Source of the DNA: Cinnamomum chago
Taxonomy: Eukaryota > Streptophyta > Magnoliopsida > Laurales > Lauraceae
Length of the DNA: 64,000 nucleotides
Direction of reading: 5' to 3'
Assembly (NCBI GenBank): GCA_038049695.1
Contig: CP142451.1
Coordinates: 124,779,501-124,843,500, forward strand
In this document: in pieces, positions 23,234-36,598 of the stretch
How the letters are laid out: each line of letters opens with the position of its first letter
How positions within the stretch are numbered: the stretch's first letter is position 1
The notes under the pieces: generated by a model
The model's input: only the letters and a program-made list of their open reading frames with translations
Databases searched by the model: none
What the model was told of the DNA's origin: nothing
Position numbers and translations under genes: made by a program

Positions 23234-24975
23234 TCATTGGTATTAAATTAGTAGAAGAAAAAGTGATTTAAGTTTTTTTGAAAATAATTCTAATAGTTTT
23301 ATCATTTGGTGCATGGAATAATTTCATGACATTTTCTATTTTTTTTCCTTTAACTTAGCTACCATTGGATTTACATAAAATGCTTTCACCTTAGAATAAA
23401 ACCCGTTAAAAATGTCATCACAAAACAAATATTATTATGAGGATTCAAAAAAGACAAACACACATTAGATGCACCCTACACCGAAAAGGTTAATTTAGTT
23501 TTTCCCACATCAAACTGGTCTTCCTACCAAAAGATTATTTTTTGAGACTTGATATCAACCCTCACCTAAACAAATGAGGGTCGGTCTCAACCCTCTGCAT
23601 GTGGGAAAATACGTGGATTCACCCCGAGGATAAAGAACCTGTCATCGCATTGAACTTATTTTACTTGATAATTATCATTTCAGTATTCTATGGAGGTAGG
23701 AATGCAGGATTCCTCTCTTGCGTGGAGAGATGAATCCACAAAGTGCTGGATCTTCTCCTTGCACGAACAAGTCCTAGTTTTGCTTCCAATTTTTTTTTCC
23801 AATAATTGTCTAATCTTTCATTCTAGGATATGAAATTTGGTCTTTTTGGTCATGTTGACATAGTCTGTTTCTACTTTCCTATCAAGTTTTAGGGCCCGTT
23901 TGGATAGGCAAGTAATGGAGTAAGGTTAAGTTAAACTAGCACAACCGCACGGTCACATTATAAATTAAAAATTCTTACATTAAAGAAGTCATTTGGAGTA
24001 CCTCTTTCCATCCATTAAGTTGCATAAAATGAAAATAAAAAAAACTGGACAGAAAGGTAGTAGAGGAGATAGGGAGGAGCAAGAGACTTAAACAAGGAAG
24101 AAGTGGAGTAAAAGTGGAGAGTAGTGGGTGGTTTGATGAGATAAGGATATGAGTGGGTAGTTATATGGAGAGAGTGTGAAACATTTTAATAAAGAGGGTT
24201 AACTGTGAGTCAAAATTATAAATGACGGTAAAAATTAGATCAAAAACCTTCCAGCTTAATATATTATAACTAGCCCAATAACCCATGCTCAGCACGATAT
24301 CTCCCTGCACTGCAAAATAAATAATCACATATTAAAAAAATTATCTCTTTCCATAGGGCAAGTTGGATAAAATGGAAATAGAGAAATTGGAGCAAAAATG
24401 ATATAGTTACATAGTAACAACCACAACATGAGTGGTTTGATGGAAAAGTGAGAAAGTAGTTACATGAGTAGTTACATAACCGTCGGTCAAAACCATAGCC
24501 AACGGTCAAAATTGGAACCAAAACCTTCTAACTTAATATATTATAATGGGCTCCAACGCTATAAAACTTCAACTCCTTGTTGTTTGGATCGGCCTGGTCC
24601 GACAGATGAAGTAGACTTGTCGTCCCACATGGATACCATTTCACTTCAACCTAAACACTTCAGTTCCCATGAGTAAAATGGATTATACTCCTTTCCTCTC
24701 CTCTTGTAAGAGCTGATTCTACTCCTGCAACTAGAATCAATTCTACCCCGCAGCAGACAGACTCTTCCTCTCTACATCTAATCTCCCTCCCTCTCTCTCG
24801 CGATAATGGGTTACGACCTTTGGTTTCTTGACATGGTTTGATGGATTGGATTAGGACTTACAATTTTGTTGCATGCTTCCTTTCCACTGAAAGTCTGGAT
24901 AATGGTTTTTCAAAATCAGGGTTTGGCCAATGTTCGATTCTGATGGAACATTGAATCATCTAGGCTACTAGGTTT
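23230..24975. other. Spacer with a diverged duplication
   Basis: Two stretches, about 24120-24280 and 24420-24550, share the words GTGGTTTGATG, GTAGTTA and CTTAATATATTATAA in the same order, so this part is an old tandem duplication. The remainder is unremarkable. Confidence 0.45.
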
Positions 24976-25210
24976 TTGATTTGGGGTTTTGGGTTTTTGT
25001 TTTTATTGGCTTTCTTGTTTGTGGATTTTTATTTGGGGTTCCTTAGATTCTTAAATAGTAGATTTCCAATTTGGGGTTTTGAGTTTTTGATTTTATGGGC
25101 TTTCTTGTTTGTGGATTTGTTTGGGGTTTCTTAATTTTTTGAATTGTACATTTCTGATTTGGAGTTTTGGGTTTTTTGTTTGTGGATTTTTATTTGGGGT
25201 TGCTTAGATT
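24976..25210. repeat. T/G-rich repeat, about three 85-bp units
   Basis: Three diverged units share GATTTGGGGTTTTGGGTTTT, GGCTTTCTTGTTTGTGGATTT and TTGGGGTT in order. A composition like this is common in long plant first introns, but no flanking exon could be identified. Confidence 0.55.
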
Positions 25211-26323
25211 TGAGATTTGGATTATGAATTTTGATATCATTTTTATATTTCCTTTTTTTTAGTTTGAATGTGTTAGGATGAAATGTTATGTCTTTTCTGT
25301 TTTAAACTTGAGAAACTGAACAAGAAATGCCCATAGAGTCCCATGTGTGTCACCTGTACATTGACTGAACAAGATGGTATGAAACTATGAACGGTTATAT
25401 AAACTGTTTGTGTTGAATTTAATTGAGTTATTTCAACTGGTTTTTCTCTATATTGAAACCAGAGGCTCTTTTCCTATAAATTAGTTTAGAGTTGCACTCC
25501 ATGTATTTGAACAGAAAACTGATTGAAAAGAGCAATCACACATAGCCTTTCCAAAGAGCAAAAGGTATCAGAAGATGAACCTCTTACCGCTAACAAATTT
25601 CACATTCTCCCCTGATGATCGAATGCAAATGGATATGCATCAACTTCTATGGTACCATTGCTAATCATAATCATACATGGTTTTTATAGATAATTACTGA
25701 GGAAGAGAAGTTTCTTATGATCCAACCATTGGTGTGCATCTTATATAGGAGAATATTCTTCCAAGTTCTAAATGAGCCCTACATGGTGGCATGCTTGGGC
25801 AAGAGCCCAATGGGTACCATCTGTGATCCGATTCACCCCACCCACATGAATTGCCACTAAACCCAATTTGGCACTCATCAAGACTGTACTCACCATTGGA
25901 TCAGACACATTTATTTTTATGTCTTCACCTTGGTACAATATTGAAGTTAGTGATAGTTGCTTTGCTTTTCTTTTTGTTTCTTAATAAATTCAGTATACAA
26001 AATGTTTTGTGTTCCTACATTATATATTGTCATTTCATAGTGTTCATATTTCTAAATGAGTATTTTTAGGTGACGTTATTAATTAATGTTGCTTGATGGT
26101 CTCTCAAACAAGACCATTGTAGGATCTTTCTCTAATTATTTTTTTTCTAGCCTTTTTGTTACCTACTTGGGTCAATGCTGATGGAAGCATAGAAAAGATG
26201 ATATTAGGTGTCCATGAATATTAATATTATATGGGACCTGTTGAAACGATCCCATGAAGTGTTCAAAGAGAATAAAAGAGAGAACTTGTTTTTCTCTGTG
26301 TTAACATTCTGAAACTACCATTG

Positions 26324-26333
<10 letters not shown>
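25211..26333. other. Spacer, nothing recognised
   Basis: AT-rich DNA with no supported gene or bounded element. Confidence 0.4.

Positions 26334-26383
<50 letters not shown>
26334..26383. repeat. (TA)n(GA)n compound microsatellite
   Basis: A TA run of about 17 units passes into eight or nine GA units; a short TG run precedes it at 26322-26332. Confidence 0.95.
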
Positions 26384-27056
26384 TGGACTTTTTCTTTATT
26401 TGAAATCCAGAATTTCACTTTTCTCAGATTTTTTTGCTCTAAAAATACCCTTTTAACTCGCCTTCCTTTTTCATCCTTTGATTCTTCTAATATCTCCTAC
26501 TTTTTTGAGTTTTTTTTTATATAGAAAACAATAGAAATATAGAGCAATGTGTTGAAGACAACTCATACAAGATGAGAGCACTATTTTTACAGAGCTCATT
26601 TTTTTAATTAGGTGGTAGGTGGGCCGCTCTACAGATAAAATTTTTAACATATGGGGCCCACTATGAACACGATGGAAGGATCTAAACTCGATGAATATTT
26701 GGGTCCAATTCTCACTTGCACTTCCTAAAATAGAATTGTCATTTTTCCACTTGCTAGTGTTTTCCCATTTTTACTTTACTCATTAGTATTCAAACACATA
26801 CAATGTATTTTAAATTTCACTTTACACAAAGCAACCAACCAAAGTGAAGTGAAGTAATTTAATTAACTTCACCCCACTTCACTTTTCATGTGAAATTTAC
26901 TCCACTTCACTCTACTCCTCAGTTATCCAAGCATGCCCAAGATTTTTCAAGTCCAACGTCTTCATAAGATTTAAAAATCCCTATTCACGTGGATTTCCAC
27001 ACTAATGTCAACTTTTCTCAACTATAAATTGATATACACCTCTATGTGAAACCTCA
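26384..27056. other. Spacer, possible MITE debris
   Basis: The stretch 26820-26940 is rich in ACTTCAC/GTGAAGT words and ends ATCCAAGCATGCCC, like the end of a Harbinger-type MITE. I could not find the matching left end. Confidence 0.3.
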
Positions 27057-30000
27057 TCACTCATGAAACCAGGAGTTGTTCAGGGCCAAAATGAACACAA
27101 TCATGAGAACCAATTGTGTACGGGAAGATTCTGTGTGAACTCTATTGTCTCGGTTTACGCAAAAGGCTAAACAGTTCAAGACATCTGCAACACCTAAATC
27201 TTTCATGTCAAACTTATTGTTTAACATTCTCTTGGTAGATTTAATGATATCAGCATTACTACCCATAATGAGCAAATCATCAACATATAAACAAATAATG
27301 ACACAGCCATTGTTAGTGTTCTTGACATATACACATTTGTCACATTCATTGATCTTAAACCCATTTGACATCATCAAGTTGTCAAATTTCTCATGCCACT
27401 GCTTTGGTGCTTGTTTTAATCCATATAGAAATTTGACAAGCCGACAAACTTTCTTAGTTTGACCTGGAACATTAAACCCTTCTGGTTGTTCCATATATAT
27501 CTCCTCGTCTAATTCACCATTGAGAAATGCTGTCTTTACATCCATTTGATGTATCTCGAGATTGTATATAGCAGCAATTGCTATTAACATTCGAATGGAT
27601 GTTATTCTCGTCACTGGTGAATAAGTATCGAAATAGTCCAAGCCTTCTTTTTGTCTGTACCCTTTAACAACAAGCCTGGCCTTGTATTTATCGATTGAGC
27701 CATCTGCTTTCAGCTTTCTCTTGAATATCCACTTGCATCCAAGAGTTTTGCAACCTTGTGGGAGGTCTACAAGTTCCCATGTATGGTTTTGCAAAATAGA
27801 TTCAATTTCACTATTTATGGCCTCTTTCCAATATGGTGCCTCGGGACTGGACACTGCTTCTTTAAAGCTTTGAGGCGCATCTTCCAACAGAAATGTTAGA
27901 AAATCTGAACCAAACGTTTTTGATGTTCTAGCCCTCTTACTCCGTCTAGGTTCATCAATCTCTTGTTGGTTTTGATTACTGCTACTAGCAGTGTCATGAG
28001 TTCTTTTAGGAGAACTCGTTTCCTGTGATGGTTTGTAAGGAAATACATGTTCAAAGAACGATGCATTCCTTGACTCAATAATAGTGTTAGGATGCATATC
28101 GGGAATTTCAGACTTGTGAATTAGAAACCGATATGCACTGCTATTATGAGCATACCCAATGAATACACAGTCTACTGTTTTTTGTCCTATTTTCACCTTT
28201 TTAGGTGTAGGAACCGCCACTTTAGCCAAACACCCCCACACTTTTAAGTATTTGTAAGTAGGCATTCTGCCTTTCCACAATTCGTAGGGGGTTTTATTGG
28301 TTTTCTTTTGAGGTATTCGGTTGAGAATGTAATTTGCAGAGAGGATAGCATCCCCCCCAAATTCTGAGGTAATCCAGAACTGATTAACATAGCATTCATC
28401 ATTTCTTTTAAAGTTCTTTTTTTCCTTTCAGCAACACCATTTTGCTGAGGTGAATAAGGAGCAGTAGTTTGGTGTATAATACCATGTTGTGAACAGAATT
28501 CACCAAAAGGTGATTCGTATTCACCTCCTCTATCGCTTCTTATCACCTTAATTTTCCTATCAAGTTGATTCTCAACCTCATTCTTGTAATGTTTGAACAT
28601 TTCCAAGGCCTCATCTTTACTTCTCAATAAGTAAACATAACAGTATCTGGTGCAGTCATCAATGAATGTAAGAAAATATTTCTTACCACCTTTAGTTTGA
28701 ACAAACTTCAGGTCACAAATATCAGAATGAATTAATTGAAGAGGTTCAGAAGTTCTTTCAATAGATTGAAAAGATGTTCTAGTAAGTTTAGCTTCTACAC
28801 ATGTTTCACATTTGATATTTGAATCAAAACTACATTTAGGCAAGTATTCCATGTTAACTAATCTACGTAATGCATCATAATTAACATGTCTTAATCTACC
28901 ATGCCACACATTAGAAGACTCAAGCATATAAGCAGAAGAGTTTTTCTTATTACGTACAATAGTCATTACATTCATTTTGAAGAGCCCATCGCTCATATAC
29001 CCTTTTCCCACGTACATCCCAGATTTGGTGAGTACAAACCGATCCGACTCAAATACAAGTTTGAAACCCTTCTTACTCAATAGTGAGCCTGATACCAGAT
29101 TCTTACGAATATCAGGTACATGCAGCACATTGTTGAGGGTGAGTTCTCTTCCAGAAGTCATCTTCAATACCACCTGTCCTTGGCCTTCAACCTTAGAGGT
29201 GGCAGAGTTGCCCATGAAGAGTTGTTCTCCAGTTGATGCTTGATAAGTGGAGAACATCTCTTTAATAGAGCAAACATGTCGAGTGGCCCCTGTGTCCACC
29301 CACCATTCTCTGGTGTTACCAACCAGATTGACTTCTGAGACCACATCAGAAAGATTGATGTCTGAAACATCAGTGGAGAGAGTGTCCAATTCTGTCATGT
29401 TGGCATGCGCAGGTTTCTTACTTGTATTGCCTTGGTCCTTGCGCTTACGACAGTCTTTAGCACGGTGGCCCGGTTTGTCGCACACATAGCAATTCCCTTT
29501 GAACTTCTTATTGTCATTGGGACCTTGTTTTGGACCGTTGGGATTGTTCTTCCTTTTCTTGGGATTCTTTCCATATTCCACCACATTTGCCTTCGCTTCA
29601 GTGAAGGTTTTTCCTGCTTTTTTTTCAGAAACACGATTGTCTTCCTCTATCCTCAATCTTATTATCAGGTCTTCAAGTTTCATCTCCTTTCGTTTATGCT
29701 TGAGGTAGTTCTTAAAGTCCTTCCAAAGTGGTGGCAATTTTTCAATGATTGCTGCCACTTGGAAAGACTCACTAAGAGACATTCCTTCTGCATGTATTTC
29801 ATGGAGGATTACTTGAAGTTCCTGAACTTGATTGATAACCGCTTTGGAATCGTTCATCTTGTAGTCAAGAAATCTGCCAACAACGAATTTCTTCATTCTG
29901 GCATCTTCAGTCTTGTACTTTTTATCAAGTGAATCCCATAATTCCTTAGCAGTCTTCAATGAACAGTACACATTATATAATGTGTTGTCTAGTCCATTGA

Positions 30001-30719
30001 GAATGTAATTTCGACAGAGGAAGTCAGCATGTTTCTAGGCCTCTACAGCAGCAACTACTTGCTTGTCTGTTTCGCCTTCTTTCAAAGCAGGAGCTTCTTC
30101 ATGGAGGAACCTAGCCAAGTTCAGGGTGGTGAGATAGAACAACATCTTTTGTTGCCATCTCTTGAACTCAGTCCCATTAAACTTTTCAGGTTTCTCCCCA
30201 TGGTTCACCATAACAGGGATAGGGGTAGTGATTGGAGTATTCTTCTCAATACCCATATCTGTTTTAACAAACAGAAATCACATAAACAGAGTATACTAAA
30301 GAATGTAAACAACTAAGAATACTGTAAACAGTAACTCAGACTGTATAGTAACCTTTTAACTGGTTTCTGAAGACTGAGGCAAGCAGAAAACAATTTTACA
30401 GAACAACCTGAAGTTCTGTAAGTAAGTGTAAATGAAGAAAGAAAACCAGTTTTACACTACTAGTTTCAGAAACAGAAGAGAAAGAAACTAGTAGAAAACT
30501 GACTTAAACTGAAACCAGAAATACTGAAGTAAACAGAGAATAGACTGTACTCAGAACTTTAGAGGAATTTGTCTTAAGATTGTTAGTTCGAGTACAAGAA
30601 CTTCAGTATTTTAGGAGAGCAATTTACAATGAAATGAAACACAACAGTACTCAGTTTAAATGTAAATTGAACTCACTGTATGAAGGCAGAAAATCAGAGA
30701 TTTGCAGATGATCAAGACT

Positions 30720-31641
30720 AGTGTAAACACTATGTCCTTAAGACAAATTCGCCCCCGCAATGGTGCTTACGAGCTTCAATGGCGTCTGTCTCCCAGGATA
30801 CAATGATCTGTCCCACAACAGTTGCAGCACTACAAACTGTGTGTCTGTCGAACCAGTTAATGTGACAACTCTCTCTTCTTGACTCAATGCAAGTGCAGCA
30901 GCAGCAGTGAAAATGGAATGATTGAATGAACAAAACAGCATGAAACGAGATGCTTAAATAGCCTGCAATCAGGTCTCTTCACAGGGGCTGCATCTGTTCA
31001 GAACAGTGACTATTCACTTGAACAGATGCTTCTTCTTAGGACACACCCTTTCAGATGCGAATGGGTACACCTCTTTGCACACACCTCTTGGACATGGACA
31101 CACCCCATTTCGAAAAAGGAAATTTTATTAAATAAAATTTCTCCAAAAATATAATTGGGTAGTGGGCCGAGCCAGGCCCAACTCGCGTGTGAAGCCCAAG
31201 CCCAAGCCCAAGCCCAAGCCCAGGCCCAGGCCCGGCCCGGCACGGTTCGGTGCGGGCGGGGCGGCGCGCGCGCGCGTGGTGGTGACCCTACCTTGATCTA
31301 GGTCCTCCCTCCCCCACAAAAGTGGGGTGCCCCTTGGGGCTTATCTTATACTACCAAGGTAAGTATATTTATACCCAATGGAAGTTTTGCTCCCAAGCAA
31401 TGTGGGATGCAAGCTTACTACTTCCTTTTGTTTCCATGTTTAACATGTTCAAGTAGTGGTGTAAATGAGGCAATTTCTCATTCATTTCTTAATGGTTTAG
31501 AGCAACCCAATACATGTCATTAAACTACTCAAAGAGTAGATTACATTCTCATGTATTCCCACCTAAAACGATAAGTGGGTCCCATGTTTATTTTGGCTCA
31601 AAGATGACCAAAATAATGGGTTTCTAACCATTTTTCCAACA
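30720..31641 (-). repeat. 5' LTR of the copia element (inner end uncertain)
   Basis: The outer end TGTTGGAAAAATGG is a typical copia LTR start. TATA-like words occur on the minus strand near 31370 (TATAAATA) and 30955 (CTATTTAAGC). I could not find a clear primer-binding site, so the inner boundary is only approximate. Confidence 0.5.
31194..31240. repeat. (GCCCAA)n repeat, GC-rich
   Basis: Six GCCCAA/GCCCAG units run into GGCCCGGCCCGG. The reading frame on the minus strand encodes alternating Trp-Ala and has no protein meaning. It lies in the LTR or leader of the copia element. Confidence 0.85.
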
Positions 31642-31644
31642 GTT

Positions 31645-32276
31645 GGTTCCTGTATGCTTTGTATGTTTGGGGCATCAAAGATTACCCTTTCGCCGATGTT
31701 CTTCATCAAACTAAGGCCCATCCTACAGTGTTGTTGATCATCCGTTCATCAAATGAGGCATACCAACGGATGAGCAATGGACCAAGCTCAACTCCAATAA
31801 TCTCAATGATTAAGTGGACTCATGTTCTCCTGAAGATGTTATCCTTGTGCCTCTGAAGCTACTAAAAGAAGCAATCCTGCTAAACCACTTACTGCAAAGG
31901 ATATTATGATTTGAAAAGCAATCCAAATTTTGAGTAGATTAGGCCTGGAATTTCTCCTATCATACATGTTGAACACTTCTAGAAATATTTACACCAAAAT
32001 GGCCCACCAAAACATTCAAATGCATGAAATCATAGAAATCACAATTCATGCCATAGTTATCTAGAGATCCCAAATTAAACAGCACACTACAATCTGAACT
32101 ACATGATAAAACCGTTGGGGCAAAAGGTACAGCAATCCTGTAGCTGCACATCCAACACTCCATATAAACTGTCGATGACAACTATAAAAGGAAAAAAAAT
32201 TTTGCTAGTGCAAAGCAAACAACTAATTCTACACTCCCATCAAGTTCACCATCAACTTCAACATCTAACATCAAGG
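31645..32276. repeat. Dispersed 0.6-kb repeat, copy 1
   Basis: This segment is about 95% identical by eye to 61659-62304, starting GGTTCCTGTAT and running through CATCAAAGATTACCC, GCACACTACAATCTGAACTA and CAAGTTCACCATCAAC. Both copies keep a short frame on the plus strand (about 60 codons, with HQTKAHPTVLLIIRSS), but an indel near the start alters it. I do not recognise the family. Its left side was probably cut by the copia insertion. Confidence 0.85.
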
Positions 32277-32310
32277 ATTTTTTTTTTTTTTAAGAAAATA
32301 AAAACGACAA

Positions 32311-32508
32311 TGAAACAAAAGAGGCAAGTCCTGGAATCTATCTAATTACAAACATATTTTTCTTTATAATAAATCCAATTCCCAGACAGACTCCACCTAC
32401 TCCACCTGTTGAAACAAAAGAGGCAAGTCCTGGAATATATCTAATTACAAACATATATATATTTTATAATAAATCCAATTCCCAGACAAACTCCACCCAC
32501 TCCACCTA
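32311..32508. repeat. 99-bp tandem duplication
   Basis: Two units (32311-32409 and 32410-32508) both read TGAAACAAAAGAGGCAAGTC, then AATCCAATTCCCAGACA and CTCCACC; they differ at only a few positions. Confidence 0.9.
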
Positions 32509-32950
32509 CAGAGTACAGAGGAATAAAAAATAAGATGGCAGCAGCAAAGCTAAGCCATTTGGTCTTGTGCTGCTTTTGGCATTGAGAGACCATCTTGGAC
32601 AAGCAAAGAGAGAAGGGAGGCCAGCGACTTGTTTACATCTCTATTGGGCTCCACTTTGGACGGACTTGACTTCTCAACGCAGCTGTCCAAACAGTTCTTT
32701 TTAGTTTTGCATCACAATACAGAACTGATTTTGTGTGTTTTAAATTCCCAGATGTGGGGCCCACAAGATTGGATATGTAGCAATAGGCTTGAAAACATGT
32801 ATCAGTTAATCTAATCTAACCTTGTAAGTTTGTTGGTGGGACGTCCCAGTAAAGGAACAAGAGCCGTTGAAAATCACCTTAAAAATGTCGATCCAAGTAA
32901 AGTTTGGCACATCATGCCAATAATTATGGTGAAAACACTTCATAGAAACA
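32509..32950. other. Spacer, nothing recognised
   Basis: No gene or element recognised between the tandem duplication and the large insertion at 32956. Confidence 0.4.
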
Positions 32951-32955
32951 CAAGC

Positions 32956-35900
32956 TGTCACATCCCGGTCCCGAAATCACCCTGGCCTAGGGGAATTCCA
33001 GAGATGTGTCACACGTACTTCCGCATGTTGTACCTGTCTCGAGCCAAATACAACACACGAAGGAGAGAAAATCGACTATTCCACGTGTGAGTCAAGCTCA
33101 CTAACATAAACAACAACAATTTAACAACAGTTGAACACAGCGGAAGTCGTAATTCATTCATATAAGGTATCAAATTCCATCCAGTTCAGTTAAACATTTA
33201 AGTTTAATACAAAAGAATTTAACAAATATATACATTAGGTTACAAAGAGGGATCAATGAAAGAACCCTATACAACCACTACCAAAAGTATATTCAAAAGA
33301 ATTTCGTATGATCATATAAAAAGGATAATCACACGAACTATGGTAATTACAAGTGTAGTCCGCACTCCGAGGAGATAGCTTCTAAGATGGCTCTGGTTCT
33401 GGCTACTCTTCTAATCCTGACGGTACCTCTTGGGTACCCTCCTCTCTCTCCTGGACCTCTTCAGGACCGAGAGCTATATCTGCGTCTGTGACACCAAGAA
33501 TAGCATCATGAATACGACGATTCGGCAAGTATATGCATTAATAATGAATTACATGATGTAACAAATTGGATTTATAGCCCGGCCAAAATGAGATTGGGAA
33601 TGGGCAGAACAAGCCCAGCCCATCCAAGCTCAGCCCAGCCCGTTGGGGAGAAATCATATAGAACGTAGCACATAAAAAGGAAAGATGACCATAAACTAAT
33701 TAACTTTTCTCTTTTAGTTGTTGTTTTAGAAAGCAAAGACAAAATCGTTGGAATTTGGTTTGATGCGGCGCATAAAGAAATATAAGAGAGTAACAAGAGT
33801 TCCATGAGATCAGAGGAATCAGAAAAATACAATATCTAGACCTAAACAAGATTTAAAAGTAAAAGAAGAGAGAGAGAGAGAGAATGGTCAAAAGTTTCTT
33901 CATTTGCATCTCTATAAACATGAGCAGGGGACATAATCATCATTGTTCTTTGCTCCCAAAACTTTCTTAAAACATCTAATTATCGAGTTTCAATTTACAT
34001 GTTGAGAATAGATGTGGAAGTGCCTACATATACCTTATTTTTTTGGTACTCTCACAATCTCAAAAGGATTGATGAAACATCATCCACTTTCACTTCTTAT
34101 TGTTTCAAGCGGTAGGACTACGTAGAAAAGATGTCAATATCAAGTAATAACTAGGCAATTGTGCTAAAATTGAATAATTCATGCTTTATGAGTCAATGGG
34201 GAATAAAACATACTAGTTGGCTACCATATTAAGCTCATCCTCTCAAATAGAGAGCGAATCTAGTTGGGATGTCACTAGCGGCCCGGCCAAAGGCTAGCTG
34301 GCTACCCGGTTTTAGAGTTCCGGTGCTCAAGATGATCTACTGCAGTGATCTCAAATAACTAAACCAAGTATAGCCCCGTCGGGTATCACGAGGTCGAAGC
34401 TCAGTAGTGCCAGACCAATCGAATCGAATAAATACACACGAGTAAGATGGTTTTTACTTGAATCGAATCAAATCATTAATATTCAGAATATTTCACAAAT
34501 AAACTTACTCGTCTCGAATTTCAATTGAATATCGTATAACCGTACAAGTATAATGAATAGAAACAAAATAATTTATGCATATAAATCTTTCTGTAGAGTT
34601 TTGGAAGTTGAATGGAAAATAAATCTCAATATGCACATGCATTGATTAAGAAGAATCAAGGGTCATTTACTAGACTCTCATCCTTCACATTCTCATACGA
34701 TAAAGTTTGGAAATCCGGTGTATAGCTATCTTTAATTTGGTGCCACATTGTATAATGTAGTATACCGGTTTTCCAAGCCTCATCCATGACTATGTGTTAG
34801 ATAAAAGATAAAATTTCACATGAGATGATCTTAGCCTCGATGATTTCTCACGTGGTTAACTACTGTTGGTCCGTTGATCTCGTCAAAGGTGCCATTTTCT
34901 AGGGCCCTATAAATCCCTCAGAGTTTAAAATCCTAATTAGTTCATAAATATACAATATAAGGGTATCCGTCAACTTTTAGTGGTCAAAAGAAAGTGTTTT
35001 TGTCAAAAACTTAGGGCTTAAACAGAAAAACTCAGGCCCAAGACAGAGCCTTCCGTGTCCACTCCGTTTTACCCATTCCATGAACTATTCCACCTACATA
35101 TGCCTTATTCCACCTGCATATGCATTTAAATATTCCAACCTTCTCTAACTACTTTGAAAGTAGGAATTCTAGCCCAAGCAATGAAATTACAAATGGGCTT
35201 GAAATTCCACCTGCACATACAGTATATACAAGTCCATCATTTTTCCCCTTTAAATTTCACAATTTAAGGTAATTTGATTTAATGTATACATCTCATACTA
35301 CTATGCTCCAATGAGGTTTAAATCGGCTTCGAATAATGGGGAAAAGGGGCTGGAAAACAGGCCTGAAATAGGACTGATATGGGCTGGAAAACAGCCCAGA
35401 AATTGAGCCAAAAATCAGCCTGAAATGGGCAAGAAACAGGCCTGAAAACAACCCTCAAAATGGGCTTGAAAGCAACCCTGAAACAGGCCTGGGCCTTGTC
35501 CAGGCCCACCCTGCTGCCAGGCAGAGCCTGGTCCGGTTCGGTGCAGGATTCTGCACTCTTCTTCCTTCTTATTTCTGATTTTTTTTTTTTTGAATCATTT
35601 CCCTCCAATCCAAGCTTTACCATTCCTAAGAAAACCCACAAAATTCAAATCATAATCATTCTCAAGTTTTGAACTAAGAGGCTAATAATAGTAGAAAGGA
35701 AAACAAAATAGAATTTAATAATTAATCAAGGAATTAGACAACATGCATTATAATTAAAGCTTATACTTGCCTCAAAGTAGCTTTCCAAAACTCTTCTACA
35801 CTCTTGGTTTAAAGAGCCCTAAAATCCCCAAAATATTCAACCCTAGACACAAATATTCATCACAACACCAATCAAAGTCTATACATGCTTATAAGAGGTC

Positions 35901-36593
35901 TTTTGACTCTAATCCAACTCAAAAAATCCAAAAGGAAAGAGCGTTGACTCATACCTCAACTAAGAAATCCGAATTGAAGAAAATGGAAGATGATGGGGTA
36001 TTTCCTTGCCAACAAAGAAGAGAGGAAGATGAAGAAGATGAAGAGGAAGAGCTCCACACTTATCTTCACTTGCACTTGTCAAGGCTAAAGAGCTTAGGGA
36101 AAGGGAGAGAATTGGAAAGGAAAGAAGGGAAGAAGAGTGCGCTCACTCACTCTCTCCACAGTCACTGTGCAAACGAATGGAGTGAATGGATTGGAGTTGG
36201 TTTAGGTGATAAAGATGGAAAAATTGAAGAAAAGCCCATTAGTTGTGTACAATTCCAATTTAAGTCAAACGAGGGCCCATTTCTTCAACGAGTGATCAAA
36301 TGAAGTAAGGCTGAATACGAAAATCGACGTGCTCAACAAGATACACGCGATGACGCCAAGATGACGTGAAAATGATGCAAAACGAGAAAATCTATAATTA
36401 CGGAAAAGTCCTTGACTCATTCCAAGTGAGTCAACTCTACTCCACTCACCTATTCAAGACTCAAGACTAATTTTAACTTGGTCTAAAAAGACTACTGAGT
36501 ACTAAGGTCGATGATTTACAACTAAGCATGATAAATTAGGCTAAATCCCCATTAATTATACTAATGAAGATGAATTTGGGTTGGGGTGTTACA
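32956..36593. mobile_element. 3.6-kb non-coding TGT...ACA insertion (large solo LTR or gene-less LTR element)
   Basis: The left end reads TGTCACATCCCGGTCCCG and the right end GGGTTGGGGTGTTACA, so both termini show the TGT.ACA...TGT.ACA symmetry of gypsy LTRs with TGTAACACCC-type ends. The flanks CAAGC (32951-32955) and CAAGT (36594-36598) are a 5-bp duplication with one mismatch. No gag or pol sequence is present. A 178-codon low-complexity frame (35767-36303) rich in Glu/Asp and Lys has no recognisable domain. The stretch 35340-35540 is a degenerate array of GGGCTGGAAAACAG-type words. Confidence 0.55.
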
Positions 36594-36598
36594 CAAGT

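Larger units (their letters stand above)
27057..31641 (-). mobile_element. Ty1/copia retrotransposon, incomplete fossil
   Basis: On the minus strand the element starts with an LTR (TGTTGGAAAAATGG at 31641). The gag region opens near 30256 and carries a CCHC zinc knuckle ([14 protein letters not shown], about 29465). Next come an aspartic protease with DTGA (about 29300), the GAG-pre-integrase segment, the integrase core (about 28400-28790) and reverse transcriptase with YVDD (about 27275). Integrase before reverse transcriptase identifies copia. The copy is broken, with at least two or three breaks, and no RNase H or second LTR is seen, so LTR-based dating is not possible. The LTR abuts an unrelated dispersed repeat at 31645. 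Confidence 0.9.

Noticed and set aside
23885-24600. Tourist-like MITE starting GGGCCCGTTTGGAT
   Set aside because: No complementary right end or 3-bp duplication could be found.
24780-25260. First exon and intron of an unknown gene
   Set aside because: Composition suits a long intron, but no open frame or partner exon with protein similarity was found.
31010-31319. Minus-strand frames rich in Trp-Ala and Gly-Leu
   Set aside because: They are translations of a GCCCAA repeat in the copia LTR or leader, not proteins.
35767-36303. 178-codon frame as a gene
   Set aside because: Low-complexity acidic and basic runs, no domain, and it sits within a gene-less insertion.
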